64,000 nucleotides of DNA from Hafnia alvei. Its GTDB lineage: Bacteria; Pseudomonadota; Gammaproteobacteria; Enterobacterales; Enterobacteriaceae. The notes beneath the pieces were generated by a model. It was not told where the DNA came from and did not search any database. It worked only from the letters and a program-made list of their open reading frames with translations. The stretch covers positions 2,186,012 through 2,250,011 of the forward strand of contig NZ_CP139992.1 in the NCBI RefSeq assembly GCF_034424155.1, written 5' to 3'. The position numbers were made by a program, and so were the translations under genes. Position 1 is the first letter of the stretch, and each line of letters begins with the position of its first letter. Of this stretch, positions 15,855 to 24,160 are shown in pieces.

Positions 15855-16448
15855 CTACGCTATCACCTCAACCCGCGTACAAATCTGATCCAACAATGCC
15901 CGCTGATGGCTAAAAATAATCATGCTCAGCGGCCGTTGCTGGGATTCAACGATCAGTTGCTGCCAGATATCCCGCTGGATATGGGGATCGAGCTGCGCGG
16001 TGATTTCATCGGCGATTAACACCCGCGTGCGGGGATCTAACGCTCTTAACAGCGCGATACGCGCCAGTTCGCCGCCAGAAAGTTGGTTGGGCTTACGGGT
16101 TAACCATTCTGCCTTGACGTGGAAACGAGAAAGTTGCTCTGCGTCTGGGTTCCAAGCATCACGCAATGCCTGCCCGGTGGTGCGGTAAGGGTTGAAGGTC
16201 AGTTCAGGATGTTGAGGAACGAGCTGGACAGGGCAATAGCCTCTGAGCGGTAACGCCTCTTCGTCAAGCGTAACACTCCCTTGCTGATGAGGCTGCCAGC
16301 CAGCTAAAACACGGCCTAATGTGGTTTTCCCATAGCCGCTTGGGGCTGAAATTCCCACCCGCTCTCCGGTAGATACGTTAAGCGAAAAGTCATGCCATAG
16401 CTGGCGCTTATCTTGTTCTATGCAGAGCACTGAAATACGAAACATCAA
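15855..16448 (-). CDS. ABC importer ATPase, short second subunit (Dpp/Nik-type)
   Basis: Only 197 aa, against 250 to 330 for most DppF/NikE proteins, so the usual C-terminal oligopeptide extension is missing. The P-loop reads APSGYGKTT (about 37 to 45) with Ala where the first Gly is expected; the signature LSGGELAR (about 123) and Walker B VLIADEITAQLD (about 143) are normal. It overlaps the previous ATPase gene by 4 bp and closes the five-gene operon. It would power import together with the other ATPase. The short form recalls nickel/metallophore importers (Ynt type), but the substrate is unproven. Confidence 0.78.
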   Translation of the reverse strand: MMFRISVLCIEQDKRQLWHDFSLNVSTGERVGISAPSGYGKTTLGRVLAGWQPHQQGSVTLDEEALPLRGYCPVQLVPQHPELTFNPYRTTGQALRDAWNPDAEQLSRFHVKAEWLTRKPNQLSGGELARIALLRALDPRTRVLIADEITAQLDPHIQRDIWQQLIVESQQRPLSMIIFSHQRALLDQICTRVEVIA

Positions 16449-17266
16449 ACGCGCCTCATTTTACCCGCGGTGAAGTTATCAGCAGCGGTGTGTGGGAATA
16501 ACGGATGGTGTTCAGGCTGAGCAAGCCAGTGTTTCTGTAGCGTCGGGCTGCCGAGCCCGTTTTTTAGATCGGCAACCGTGATGTCGTCGCTGACCCGTCC
16601 CTCGTTGAGGGCAACGATACGATCGGCGAAGCGAACGGCTAATGATAAATCGTGAGTCACCCATAAAACACCGGCGCCTTGCGCACTCAGATCGCGTAGT
16701 TGTTGCAGAAGCTGGCAGGCCAGCGGTTCGTCGAGCCACGCGGTGATTTCATCGGCCAAAATATAGTGAGCGCCACCCAAGGCGGCATTACAGGCCAGGA
16801 CACGCTTGGCCATTCCGCCAGATAGCTGACGAGGATATTTCAGCAAAACGTCGGCTTGCAGCTGGTAATGTTTAATTTGTTGCTCGAGGGCCAGGGCACA
16901 GGTATGGCTGCCGCTTAGATGCAAACTGCGAGAGAGTTGGGTGCCGACGTTAAGCAGTGGGTTGAGTGAGCTCACCCCCTGTGGCACATAACACAGGGTG
17001 TTACCGCGTAACTTTTGACATTGCTGCGTATTCAACACGTCACCGTTTAAGCAAATATCGCCGCGTTTGCGCAGGTTCTGCGGCAATAACGCCAAGGCAC
17101 TTTGCAGCAATAAACTTTTTCCTTCTCCGCTGCCGCCGACCAGCGCGACCACTTCACCACGGCGTAGCGTAAGATTAATATCGCTCAGAATAGGCGACCA
17201 CTTTTTACGTCCAAGCCAGCTATAGCGAGCGCTTTCGATAGTCACGTTGTCGAAATTCAGCATCAT
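16445..17266 (-). CDS. ABC importer ATPase, first subunit (Dpp/Nik-type)
   Basis: A 273-aa ATP-binding protein with P-loop GGSGEGKSLL (about 44 to 53), signature LSGGMAKR (about 145) and Walker B YILADEITAWLD (about 165). The Met-Ala in the signature is unusual but tolerated. The start is chosen as the ATG at 17266, which overlaps the permease stop as ATGA; the reading from 17305 lies inside the permease gene. Translational overlap on both sides shows tight coupling. It forms the ATPase pair with the product of 15855-16448. Confidence 0.8.
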   Translation of the reverse strand: MMLNFDNVTIESARYSWLGRKKWSPILSDINLTLRRGEVVALVGGSGEGKSLLLQSALALLPQNLRKRGDICLNGDVLNTQQCQKLRGNTLCYVPQGVSSLNPLLNVGTQLSRSLHLSGSHTCALALEQQIKHYQLQADVLLKYPRQLSGGMAKRVLACNAALGGAHYILADEITAWLDEPLACQLLQQLRDLSAQGAGVLWVTHDLSLAVRFADRIVALNEGRVSDDITVADLKNGLGSPTLQKHWLAQPEHHPLFPHTAADNFTAGKMRRV

Positions 17267-18072
17267 TGATTCCTTAGCCATAGCTGTTGAATCGCACGGG
17301 CGCATTGATCAAACAGCAACACGATCAGTAGCAGAATTAGCCCCGGAAATACCGCCAGCCACCAGCAACCGTTGCTGAGAAAACGCAGGGCGTCGGAGAG
17401 CAAAATGCCCAATGAAGGCTCATGCGGCGCTAGGCCGAAGCCGAGAAAACTCAGCGCCGCGCTGTGTAACACCGCGTGAGGAAACATCAATAGCGTGCCG
17501 ACAAACCATTGAGGTGCCAGAGCAGGTAAATAGTGGGCTCGCCAACAATACCACCGGCTATTTCCCAAGCGCTGGGCGAGAGTCATATAGTCGCTGGTGC
17601 GGATTCGCTGTGCTTCGGCGCGTAGAATCAATGACAGCTTCGGCCAATGGGTTAGTGCCACGGCCAAAATAACCCCATGTTTGCCGCCGCCTACGGTAAA
17701 GCAGATGAGTATTAATAACAGCAGGTGCGGTAGCGACAGCAGGGTATCGACGATCAGCCGCAACATATGATCGAGCGCGGGATGCAGCAGTGTCAGGCTG
17801 GCAACCAGCATGGCGATGATCCCGCTGCATAGCGCAGCGCCGATGCCTATTTGTAGGCTAGTTAAAGCCCCCTGAAAACAGCGCAGCCACAGATCGCGCC
17901 CCAGATTATCCGTGCCAAACCAGTGCGCGGCGCTAGGTGCTTGATAGCGAGCGAGCAGATCCAACGGAATATCCGATGAGAGCAACGAGATTCCGTACAG
18001 CGTAAGCGTGACCAGTACGAGGGCTGAAAGCACAAAGCGTAACAGCGACGGAGCGGGGTTATGCAGCATCAT
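17263..18072 (-). CDS. ABC importer permease, DppC/NikC-type
   Basis: A 269-aa inner-membrane protein with about six helices. The motif HWFGTDNLGRDLWLRC near 50 is the classical DppC/OppC segment, and the EAA-type cytosolic loop is seen around residue 165 to 190 (TSDYMTLAQRLGNSRWYCW, then LPALAP). It overlaps the preceding permease gene by 4 bp (ATGA) and pairs with that protein as the translocation channel. Confidence 0.85.
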   Translation of the reverse strand: MMLHNPAPSLLRFVLSALVLVTLTLYGISLLSSDIPLDLLARYQAPSAAHWFGTDNLGRDLWLRCFQGALTSLQIGIGAALCSGIIAMLVASLTLLHPALDHMLRLIVDTLLSLPHLLLLILICFTVGGGKHGVILAVALTHWPKLSLILRAEAQRIRTSDYMTLAQRLGNSRWYCWRAHYLPALAPQWFVGTLLMFPHAVLHSAALSFLGFGLAPHEPSLGILLSDALRFLSNGCWWLAVFPGLILLLIVLLFDQCARAIQQLWLRNQ

Positions 18073-19100
18073 TGACGCTCCAAAATGCGGTTCATTCTTG
18101 CTAATAGCATTGCGGCTAACGTATTTCCGCCAAAGACCAACAGGGTGCTGAACAATACGATACCCATCAGTAAAGGAATATCTCCGCGCAGCCCTGCATC
18201 AATCGTGGCTTGTCCCAGTCCGGGGTAGGCAAAGATTTTTTCTGCCAGCAGAGAACCGCCGAGTAATTCACCTACCGAGGCAAATTGAAGACACAGCGCG
18301 GGCGTCAGCGCGTGACGAAATACCTGAATACGTAACAGCGACCAGCCGGAATCACCTTGCGCCTGAGCGTAGCGCACGAAGTCACTGTGCATAACTTCGG
18401 CGACTTTCTCGCGGGTATGTAAGGCGATCTGTCCCAAGCCCATCAGACTGAGCGCAATCATAGGTAAAATGAGGTGACGAATGCGTTCAACGATCGTTGC
18501 ATCCTGTGCGCTGCTGCCCGGCTCCCAAGCACAGCACACTGGAAACCACGGCCAGTGGACGGCGAAAACAACCAGCAGTAAAAGCCCAACCCAAAAGGTG
18601 GGTAGCGACGACAATAGATAGCTGATGCGGCAAATCAGGCGGTCGGGCCAACGGTTGAGATAGCGGCCAGCGCTAAAGCCCAGCAGCATGCCTAAAAAAC
18701 CCGATAACAGCCATGAACTTGCCAATAAAGCAAAAGAGGTGGTGAATCGTTCACCGATCACGTCAGCGACCGGCGCATTATACAGCATAGAGTAGCCAAG
18801 ATCGCCGTGTAGCACCTGTGAGAACCAGTGCCAAAAGCGCAGCCACAGCGGTTGGTCTAATCCCCAACGGGCGGCAATCAACGGATATTGCTGAGGTGGA
18901 ACGTGCAGTAAGTCATTGCCGATATAGGCACGAATGGGATCGATAGGAGAAAAACTGAGCAGCGTGAACGTGCCCGCTGACACTAGCGTCAGCAGGCAAG
19001 CTAAACGAAATAGGGTATAAGCAGCCTGACGTACACCGCGTGAACGAGTGAGTGTCAGGCAGCGAGTAGCCAAGCGTCTTAGTGGCACGTCCACTTCCAA
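18069..19100 (-). CDS. ABC importer permease, DppB/NikB-type
   Basis: A 343-aa permease: an N-terminal helix, the conserved RWGLDQPLWLRFWHWFSQVL and GDLGYSMLYNAPVADVIGER (about 80 to 115), and the EAA loop SDFVRYAQAQGDSGWSLLRI (about 240). The periplasmic loop HWPWFPVCCAWEPG has two adjacent Cys that are not general to the family. The start is uncertain: the longest reading begins with TTG at 19100, and GTG codons at 19094 and 19088 are alternatives, all inside the end of the binding-protein gene, so the two are translationally coupled. Confidence 0.85.
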   Translation of the reverse strand: MEVDVPLRRLATRCLTLTRSRGVRQAAYTLFRLACLLTLVSAGTFTLLSFSPIDPIRAYIGNDLLHVPPQQYPLIAARWGLDQPLWLRFWHWFSQVLHGDLGYSMLYNAPVADVIGERFTTSFALLASSWLLSGFLGMLLGFSAGRYLNRWPDRLICRISYLLSSLPTFWVGLLLLVVFAVHWPWFPVCCAWEPGSSAQDATIVERIRHLILPMIALSLMGLGQIALHTREKVAEVMHSDFVRYAQAQGDSGWSLLRIQVFRHALTPALCLQFASVGELLGGSLLAEKIFAYPGLGQATIDAGLRGDIPLLMGIVLFSTLLVFGGNTLAAMLLARMNRILERQ

Positions 19101-20674
19101 TCTTGCAGGTTATTGAGAACAGACCAGCTACCGTGAATTTCAGGTGCCGCTTTACCTAAATCGACGCAAGGGTTTGCCAAGTAAGTATGCTGCACGTTCA
19201 GCAACCAAGCCCAAGCCGCATCGCCTTGTACGCCTGCGCCCGTTTTGCCATCCCATTCAACCTGTTGCCAGAACGGTACTGCTTTTTGCCACGTGGGTGC
19301 GTCGAGTGCCTGCTGAAGATGTTGATCAACGATCTTGTTACTGTAATAGCCCGGATTGTAGTACTCCACACCGGCCGCTTTGCTGCTGTAATGGTGATAC
19401 AGCTCCATCGGATCAAGGCTTCCCCAGCCAAACAGCGTTGGGTTTGCGTGCATATTACGTTCGACGGTTTCCCAACTGCCGGACTGCAAATCCATCTTAA
19501 TACCGAGCGGTTGAAGCATAGAGCGGACGGCCTGCGCCAGATCGCGGCGGGTGCTGTCACCGCTGGTATACCAAAGCGTTAATTCAGCTTTCAGACCATT
19601 TTTCACCCGCACGCCGTCACTACCCACCTTCCAGCCTGCGTCATCTAAAATTTGCTTGGCTTTGGCAATATCGCCGTCTTTAAACGCCGCGCTTTTGCTG
19701 TCCCACGGTAATCCTTGAACCGCACTGTAGGCAGGAATGGCATGGCCCTCCATCAGCTGGTCAGCGAGCAGTTGGCGGTTAATGGCGTAGTTGATGGCAC
19801 GACGGATGGCGACATCGGCGGTGATGTTGTTGCCAATCGGATAGCCATTGGCATCTTTTTTCCCTGCAGGCGTAGTTGGGAATACGATACCACGGTTTTC
19901 TACGCTTGGTCGCACCCACAGCTTCAGGCCGTTTTGCCCGCTCACTGACATAGATGGCGCAATACGCACCAAGCCGAGCTGACCGCTTTGCGCTGCCGCA
20001 TAGGCGCTATCTTCATCTAAAAAGACAAAAACTAATTTATTAAAATCATTTTTGTGACCGGCGTAATACGGGTTCGCTTCAACGATGAGTTGTTGACCTG
20101 GTTCAAAACTAACCAGTAGATAAGGGCCCGCGCCGATAGGCTTCTGTGCGTAGGTTTTAGCATCATATTTTTCTGCAGAAACAATGCCCAGCGAACCTAA
20201 TACGTTAACGAAAGTGCTTTGCGGCGCAGAGAGCGTAATTTCTACGCGGTGTGAATCTAAGGCTTTTGCCGAAGCAAAATTACCCATATCGATTTTGCCA
20301 CCACCGCGTGCGGCTTGATTGTAGGTGAAGGCGACGTCTTTGGCCGTGAGCGGCGAGCCGTCGGAGAATTTTAAGTCCGGCTTTAGCGTTAACGTCCACG
20401 TTTTGCCATCCTCGCTGTTGGTGACTTTTTCGGTCAGCAAATTATCCCAGCTAAGATCGGATTTTTGTTTCAGCAGCGGGCTGTGTAACAGCAAGTAGCT
20501 GCCGTGGCTCCAGCCAAGCAGTGGATCAAAACCTTCCGTAGGTTCTTCGCCAACCGCCAGCTTAAGCGTGTGTTGCGCGGCTGGGGCTGGCTGTGTGTCG
20601 GCGTGAGAGAGAAGTGGCAGTGCGCCAAAAATGAAGGCGAGAGCGTAGGGTAGCGCTTTGAGTTTTAGTGACAT
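19079..20674 (-). CDS. Periplasmic binding protein of a Dpp/Nik-type importer
   Basis: A 531-aa secreted protein (signal MSLKLKALPYALAFIFGALP, cleavage after SHA near 25) of the DppA/NikA class. Family segments: EEPTEGFDPLLGWSHGSYLL near 43, SEDGKTWTLTLKPDLKFSDG near 87, IRRAINYAINRQLLADQL near 290. The opening GEEPTEGFDP and the WSHG text resemble nickel- or opine-metallophore-binding members more than peptide-binding ones, from memory. It is the first gene of a five-gene minus-strand operon (binding protein, two permeases, two ATPases). Substrate could be a metal chelate, nickel-histidine or peptide; it needs binding data. Confidence 0.8.
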   Translation of the reverse strand: MSLKLKALPYALAFIFGALPLLSHADTQPAPAAQHTLKLAVGEEPTEGFDPLLGWSHGSYLLLHSPLLKQKSDLSWDNLLTEKVTNSEDGKTWTLTLKPDLKFSDGSPLTAKDVAFTYNQAARGGGKIDMGNFASAKALDSHRVEITLSAPQSTFVNVLGSLGIVSAEKYDAKTYAQKPIGAGPYLLVSFEPGQQLIVEANPYYAGHKNDFNKLVFVFLDEDSAYAAAQSGQLGLVRIAPSMSVSGQNGLKLWVRPSVENRGIVFPTTPAGKKDANGYPIGNNITADVAIRRAINYAINRQLLADQLMEGHAIPAYSAVQGLPWDSKSAAFKDGDIAKAKQILDDAGWKVGSDGVRVKNGLKAELTLWYTSGDSTRRDLAQAVRSMLQPLGIKMDLQSGSWETVERNMHANPTLFGWGSLDPMELYHHYSSKAAGVEYYNPGYYSNKIVDQHLQQALDAPTWQKAVPFWQQVEWDGKTGAGVQGDAAWAWLLNVQHTYLANPCVDLGKAAPEIHGSWSVLNNLQDWKWTCH

Positions 20675-20881
20675 GTGGATTCCTGATCATCCCATTATTT
20701 TTTGTATGACATAAAACGCAGGGATTTATAGCAGACGCCTATCAGCACAAACATGATTTGTGTCAACTCGATCCGGCAAAGTATGCACTTTTTACTTTTT
20801 TTGCATACTTTACGCATAGTCAGATTTTTTTTGCGCTCATTTAGCTTACATTTCTGGCTGAAATGTTTGTGACGAGACATA

Positions 20882-20897
20882 ATTGATTGTTATCAAT
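20882..20897. promoter_or_regulatory. Palindrome in the promoter region of the importer operon
   Basis: ATTGATTGTTATCAAT is a perfect 6-4-6 inverted repeat about 210 bp upstream of the importer operon and about 70 bp upstream of the DUF805 gene. It resembles neither a full Fur nor a NikR site. A regulator site is possible; the rest of the 294-bp region shows only AT-rich promoter-like DNA. Confidence 0.3.
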
Positions 20898-20968
20898 ATA
20901 CGGAATTATCACTTGGTGGCATGAATACAATCAGGTGAGGTTTATGGCTCTGAATAAAAGGAAGAACG

Positions 20969-21358
20969 ATGGATTGGTATCTTAAGGTTCTGAAGAACTA
21001 TTTCAATTTTCGTGACCGCGCTAGACGTAGAGAATATTGGTGGTTCGTACTGATAAACGCCATCATTACTATTCTATTGGGGTTTGTACAGGACGCATTA
21101 GGCTGGAGCAATGAGAGTGGCGAAGGCGTGCTGACCGTGGTGTATGGCCTGCTGTTAATTATTCCGTCTATTGCGGTTATGGTTCGTCGTTTGCACGACA
21201 CCGACCGTAGCGGCTGGTGGGTGTTGATCGGTCTTATTCCGATTGTCGGCTGGTTTGTGTTGTTTATCTTCGCCGTCTTCGATAGCCAACCAGGTAGCAA
21301 CCGTTTCGGGGCTAACCCAAAAGAGGTTGCAGCGCCGACATCGTCGATTATTAGCTAG
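20969..21358 (+). CDS. DUF805 inner-membrane protein (YhaH/YhaI-like)
   Basis: A 129-aa small membrane protein with the DUF805 hallmarks: an amphipathic start MDWYLKVLKNYFNFRDRARR, REYWWFVLINAIIT (helix 1), VYGLLLIIPSIAVMVRRLHD and TDRSGWWVLIGLIPIVGW (helices 2 and 3, the RRLHDTxRSGWW motif), and a hydrophilic tail. AAGGAAG precedes the ATG. The family has no settled function; some members affect envelope stress. It stands alone, divergent from the importer operon. Confidence 0.88.
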   Translation: MDWYLKVLKNYFNFRDRARRREYWWFVLINAIITILLGFVQDALGWSNESGEGVLTVVYGLLLIIPSIAVMVRRLHDTDRSGWWVLIGLIPIVGWFVLFIFAVFDSQPGSNRFGANPKEVAAPTSSIIS

Positions 21359-21577
21359 TAGCATCATCAACGGCCTCGTTCGCAGGCCGTTTCCTCCTCT
21401 ATCGCGTTCAAAGACCGCTGTCTTGTCACATCTCACGAATATATTCACATTCTGAAACAATGATGATGACTCATTAGCATCACCGTGGTTTCACTCGCTT
21501 CCGATTGCGTTTAGCCTTAGCGTCCCTTTAATTATTGAGTCAATATCACAGGCCGTTTTGCGCCTGTGTACCCAGTC

Positions 21578-23491
21578 ATGAGTCGTTTGCTAGAGCCACT
21601 TCGCGATCACAGTGCTGAAGAGACGCTGTTTATCCGCCGTTCCATTATTGCCGCGGTGATGGTTGTACTGCTATTCGGCGTATTAGTGTTTAATCTGTAT
21701 CACCTTCAGGTAGAAGAGCACGAGCAGTACCAAACACGCTCGAACGCCAACGACATTAAAACCCTGCCCATTGCGCCGGTACGCGGATTGATTTATGACC
21801 GCAACGGAACGCCTCTAGTCGAAAACCAAACGCTCTATCAAATTGAACTGATCCCGGGAAAAGTCGCTAACTTAGACGAAACGATCAAAGCGCTGACGCC
21901 GATAGTGGATTTAACCCCGGATGATATTAATAACTTCCACGAGGCGATGAAGTCCTCTCGACGCTTTGCTGAAGTGCCTCTTAAAGAAGCGCTGACCGAC
22001 GTTGAAGTGGCGCGTTTTTCTGTCAATGAATTTGAGTTTCCCGGCGTGTCAATTAGCAGCTATCAGCAGCGCTACTATCCTTACGGCGCTGAGCTAGCCC
22101 ACGTTGTTGGCTATGTTTCAAAGATTAACGATCGCGATGCCAAACGGCTGAATGAGGCCGGTGAAGGTGAAAACTATGCGGCCGATCACGACATCGGTAA
22201 GCAGGGGATCGAACGTTATTATGAGACACAACTGCACGGCACCACGGGATCGCAGGAGGTTGAGGTTGATAGCCATGGCCGCGTGGTGCGCGAGCTAACG
22301 GAGATCCCACCCCAGGCTGGAAAGAATATCTATCTGACGATAGATCTTCCTCTCCAGCAGTATATTGAGAAACTGCTGAAAGGGCAGCGCGCCGCCGTGG
22401 TGGTGATGGATCCGCGCGATGGCGGTATTTTAGCGATGGTTTCTAGCCCAAGCTATGACCCGAACCCTTTTGTGAACGGTATATCGTATAAGTCTTATCA
22501 GGCTCTGCTCGACAATCCTGATTTGCCGTTGATTAACCGCGTCACTCAAGGGATTTATCCGCCCGCATCGACGGTGAAACCGTTCATGGCTACATCGGCA
22601 CTCTTTGCTGGTGTTATCACGCCGCAGACCACGTTTTTTGGTCAACCTACGTGGGTGCTTCCCGGTACCAATCGGCATTATCGCGACTGGCTGAAAACCG
22701 GTCATGGCATGCTAAACGTGACCAAGGCGATTGAAGAATCAGCGGACACGTTTTTCTATCAGGTGGCCTATGAGATGGGGATCGATCGCATTCATGAATG
22801 GCTGAGCAAATTTGGCTACGGGCAATATTCCGGCATCGATTTAATGGAACAGGCAAAAGGCGTTTTGCCCGATAGAGCCTGGAAGCAGAAAGTTCATAAA
22901 AAAGTGTGGTATCAAGGTGATACGATTTCTGTGGGCATTGGGCAAGGGTATTGGACTGCAACGCCAATTCAGATGGTTAAAGCGCTAAGCACGCTCATCA
23001 ACAATGGCACAACGAAAACGCCGCATTTGATGTATTCGATGAAACAAGGAAACCACGTTGAGCGCTATCAGCAAGAAGAGCACACGCAGGTAGCCGATCC
23101 GAAATCGCCGATCTGGGATATTGTGAAAAAAGGCATGTTTGGCATGGCTAACTATCCTAATGGCACCGGCTACAAGTATTTCCACACTGCGCCTTACGAA
23201 ATTGCGGCGAAGTCAGGCACGTCTCAGGTATTTGGACTGAAACAAGATCAGGTTTATAACGCTAAGATGATCCCCGTGAAGCTGCGCGATCATATTTTCT
23301 ACACGGCGTTTGCGCCGTATTCAAACCCTAAGGTCGCGATTGCCGTTATTTTGGAAAATGGTGGGGGAGATGGCGTCTCGGCAGCGCCGACAACGCGTGC
23401 TATTCTCGATTATATCTTTGCTAAAACCAAACCCGTTGAGCCGCCGGTGTTGCCTACGCTGGATGCTTCACAGCTACGTGATGCGCATTGA
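21578..23491 (+). CDS. Class B penicillin-binding protein 2 paralogue (MrdA-like)
   Basis: A 637-aa elongation-type transpeptidase very similar to MrdA: one N-terminal membrane helix (about 22 to 45), dimerisation domain with IAPVRGLIYDRNG (about 68), and the catalytic motifs STVK with nucleophile Ser331, SAD in EESADTFFYQ, and KSG in AAKSGTSQVFG. The residue before the nucleophile is Ala (PPASTVKP) where MrdA has Gly. The ATG at 21578 gives MSRLLEPLRDHSAEETLF, matching the MrdA start; a GTG four codons earlier has no ribosome site. The gene is alone: no rodA, rlpA or dacA beside it, so it is probably an additional copy like the Salmonella acid-condition PBP2 paralogue, not the housekeeping gene. 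Confidence 0.85.
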   Translation: MSRLLEPLRDHSAEETLFIRRSIIAAVMVVLLFGVLVFNLYHLQVEEHEQYQTRSNANDIKTLPIAPVRGLIYDRNGTPLVENQTLYQIELIPGKVANLDETIKALTPIVDLTPDDINNFHEAMKSSRRFAEVPLKEALTDVEVARFSVNEFEFPGVSISSYQQRYYPYGAELAHVVGYVSKINDRDAKRLNEAGEGENYAADHDIGKQGIERYYETQLHGTTGSQEVEVDSHGRVVRELTEIPPQAGKNIYLTIDLPLQQYIEKLLKGQRAAVVVMDPRDGGILAMVSSPSYDPNPFVNGISYKSYQALLDNPDLPLINRVTQGIYPPASTVKPFMATSALFAGVITPQTTFFGQPTWVLPGTNRHYRDWLKTGHGMLNVTKAIEESADTFFYQVAYEMGIDRIHEWLSKFGYGQYSGIDLMEQAKGVLPDRAWKQKVHKKVWYQGDTISVGIGQGYWTATPIQMVKALSTLINNGTTKTPHLMYSMKQGNHVERYQQEEHTQVADPKSPIWDIVKKGMFGMANYPNGTGYKYFHTAPYEIAAKSGTSQVFGLKQDQVYNAKMIPVKLRDHIFYTAFAPYSNPKVAIAVILENGGGDGVSAAPTTRAILDYIFAKTKPVEPPVLPTLDASQLRDAH

Positions 23492-23555
23492 CTATTTAAG
23501 CATTAACTATTCAAAATGGACTGCATTTCCAATTTTCTTCACGTTCGTTGTTATG

Positions 23556-23589
23556 CCTAGACAAGGTTATCGAATGATCCTTGTCTAGG
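23556..23589. terminator. Perfect inverted repeat between the PBP2-like gene and yebV
   Basis: CCTAGACAAGG (23556-23566) and CCTTGTCTAGG (23579-23589) pair over 11 bp around a 12-nt loop. There is no T run on either side, but the position between convergent genes suggests transcription ending or mRNA-end protection. Confidence 0.5.
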
Positions 23590-23597
23590 GCTTCCCA

Positions 23598-23846
23598 TTA
23601 TGCAAAACGCATGACCCAAGCGTCGCTCTGGCGATCGTAATGGTTGCGGTAAAGCAACGCGTTTTTGCCATCTAACAGCGCGGGAACGGTGGTTTGCTCA
23701 TCCCAGCCGTCCAACTGCATGCAAAGGTCTGTATTCGACTTGCAGGGAATACTCAGTGTGTGGCTCTTCAATTGGCTATCTGGCGTTTTTGACAGTTCAG
23801 CATCTTCCACTTCAAAAATCCCGATTCGAACGAATGATTTTCCCAT
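23598..23846 (-). CDS. yebV: YebV family small protein
   Basis: An 82-aa soluble protein matching E. coli YebV (78 aa) over most of its length: SVRIG-type start (SFVRIGIFEVEDAEL), LSIPCKSNTDLCMQLDGWDE in the middle and YDRQSDAWVMRFA at the end. AGGAGAG precedes the ATG. The function is unknown as far as I know; E. coli yebV is next to yebW, and here the two are separated by the CZB protein gene. The 314-bp upstream region is very AT-rich and holds no other gene. Confidence 0.88.
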   Translation of the reverse strand: MGKSFVRIGIFEVEDAELSKTPDSQLKSHTLSIPCKSNTDLCMQLDGWDEQTTVPALLDGKNALLYRNHYDRQSDAWVMRFA

Positions 23847-24160
23847 AACTTCTCTCCTGATTGATTCATATACGTGTGCGGGTACCAGATGGCCCGTTAT
23901 TTAGCATAGAAGGGGATACACTTTTTTCCACACCAAAACGGAATTCATTTCCATTTTAATTTTTTACATTACATTAACTCTTTATTTTTACTCGCTTTAT
24001 ATGTCACATAAAAAATACAAAATTTTTACCAAAGCATAATAACCATAAATTTTGAGTGGCTTATGCCGATAACGCTATATGCCATGCAGAACGGCTAAGT
24101 GTTATTGAATTGCCATGCTAGGTGGCTTGGTATATCAAGGGTAAGGAGAGGGTTTAGGCA

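Noticed and set aside
20695-20880. Lys-rich 61-residue minus-strand reading
   Set aside because: It fills the AT-rich promoter region of the importer operon, lacks a ribosome site and has the composition of random AT-rich DNA.
20675-20880. NikR operator for the importer operon
   Set aside because: A GTATGA half-site occurs at about 20704, but no TCATAC partner stands at the required 16-nt spacing.
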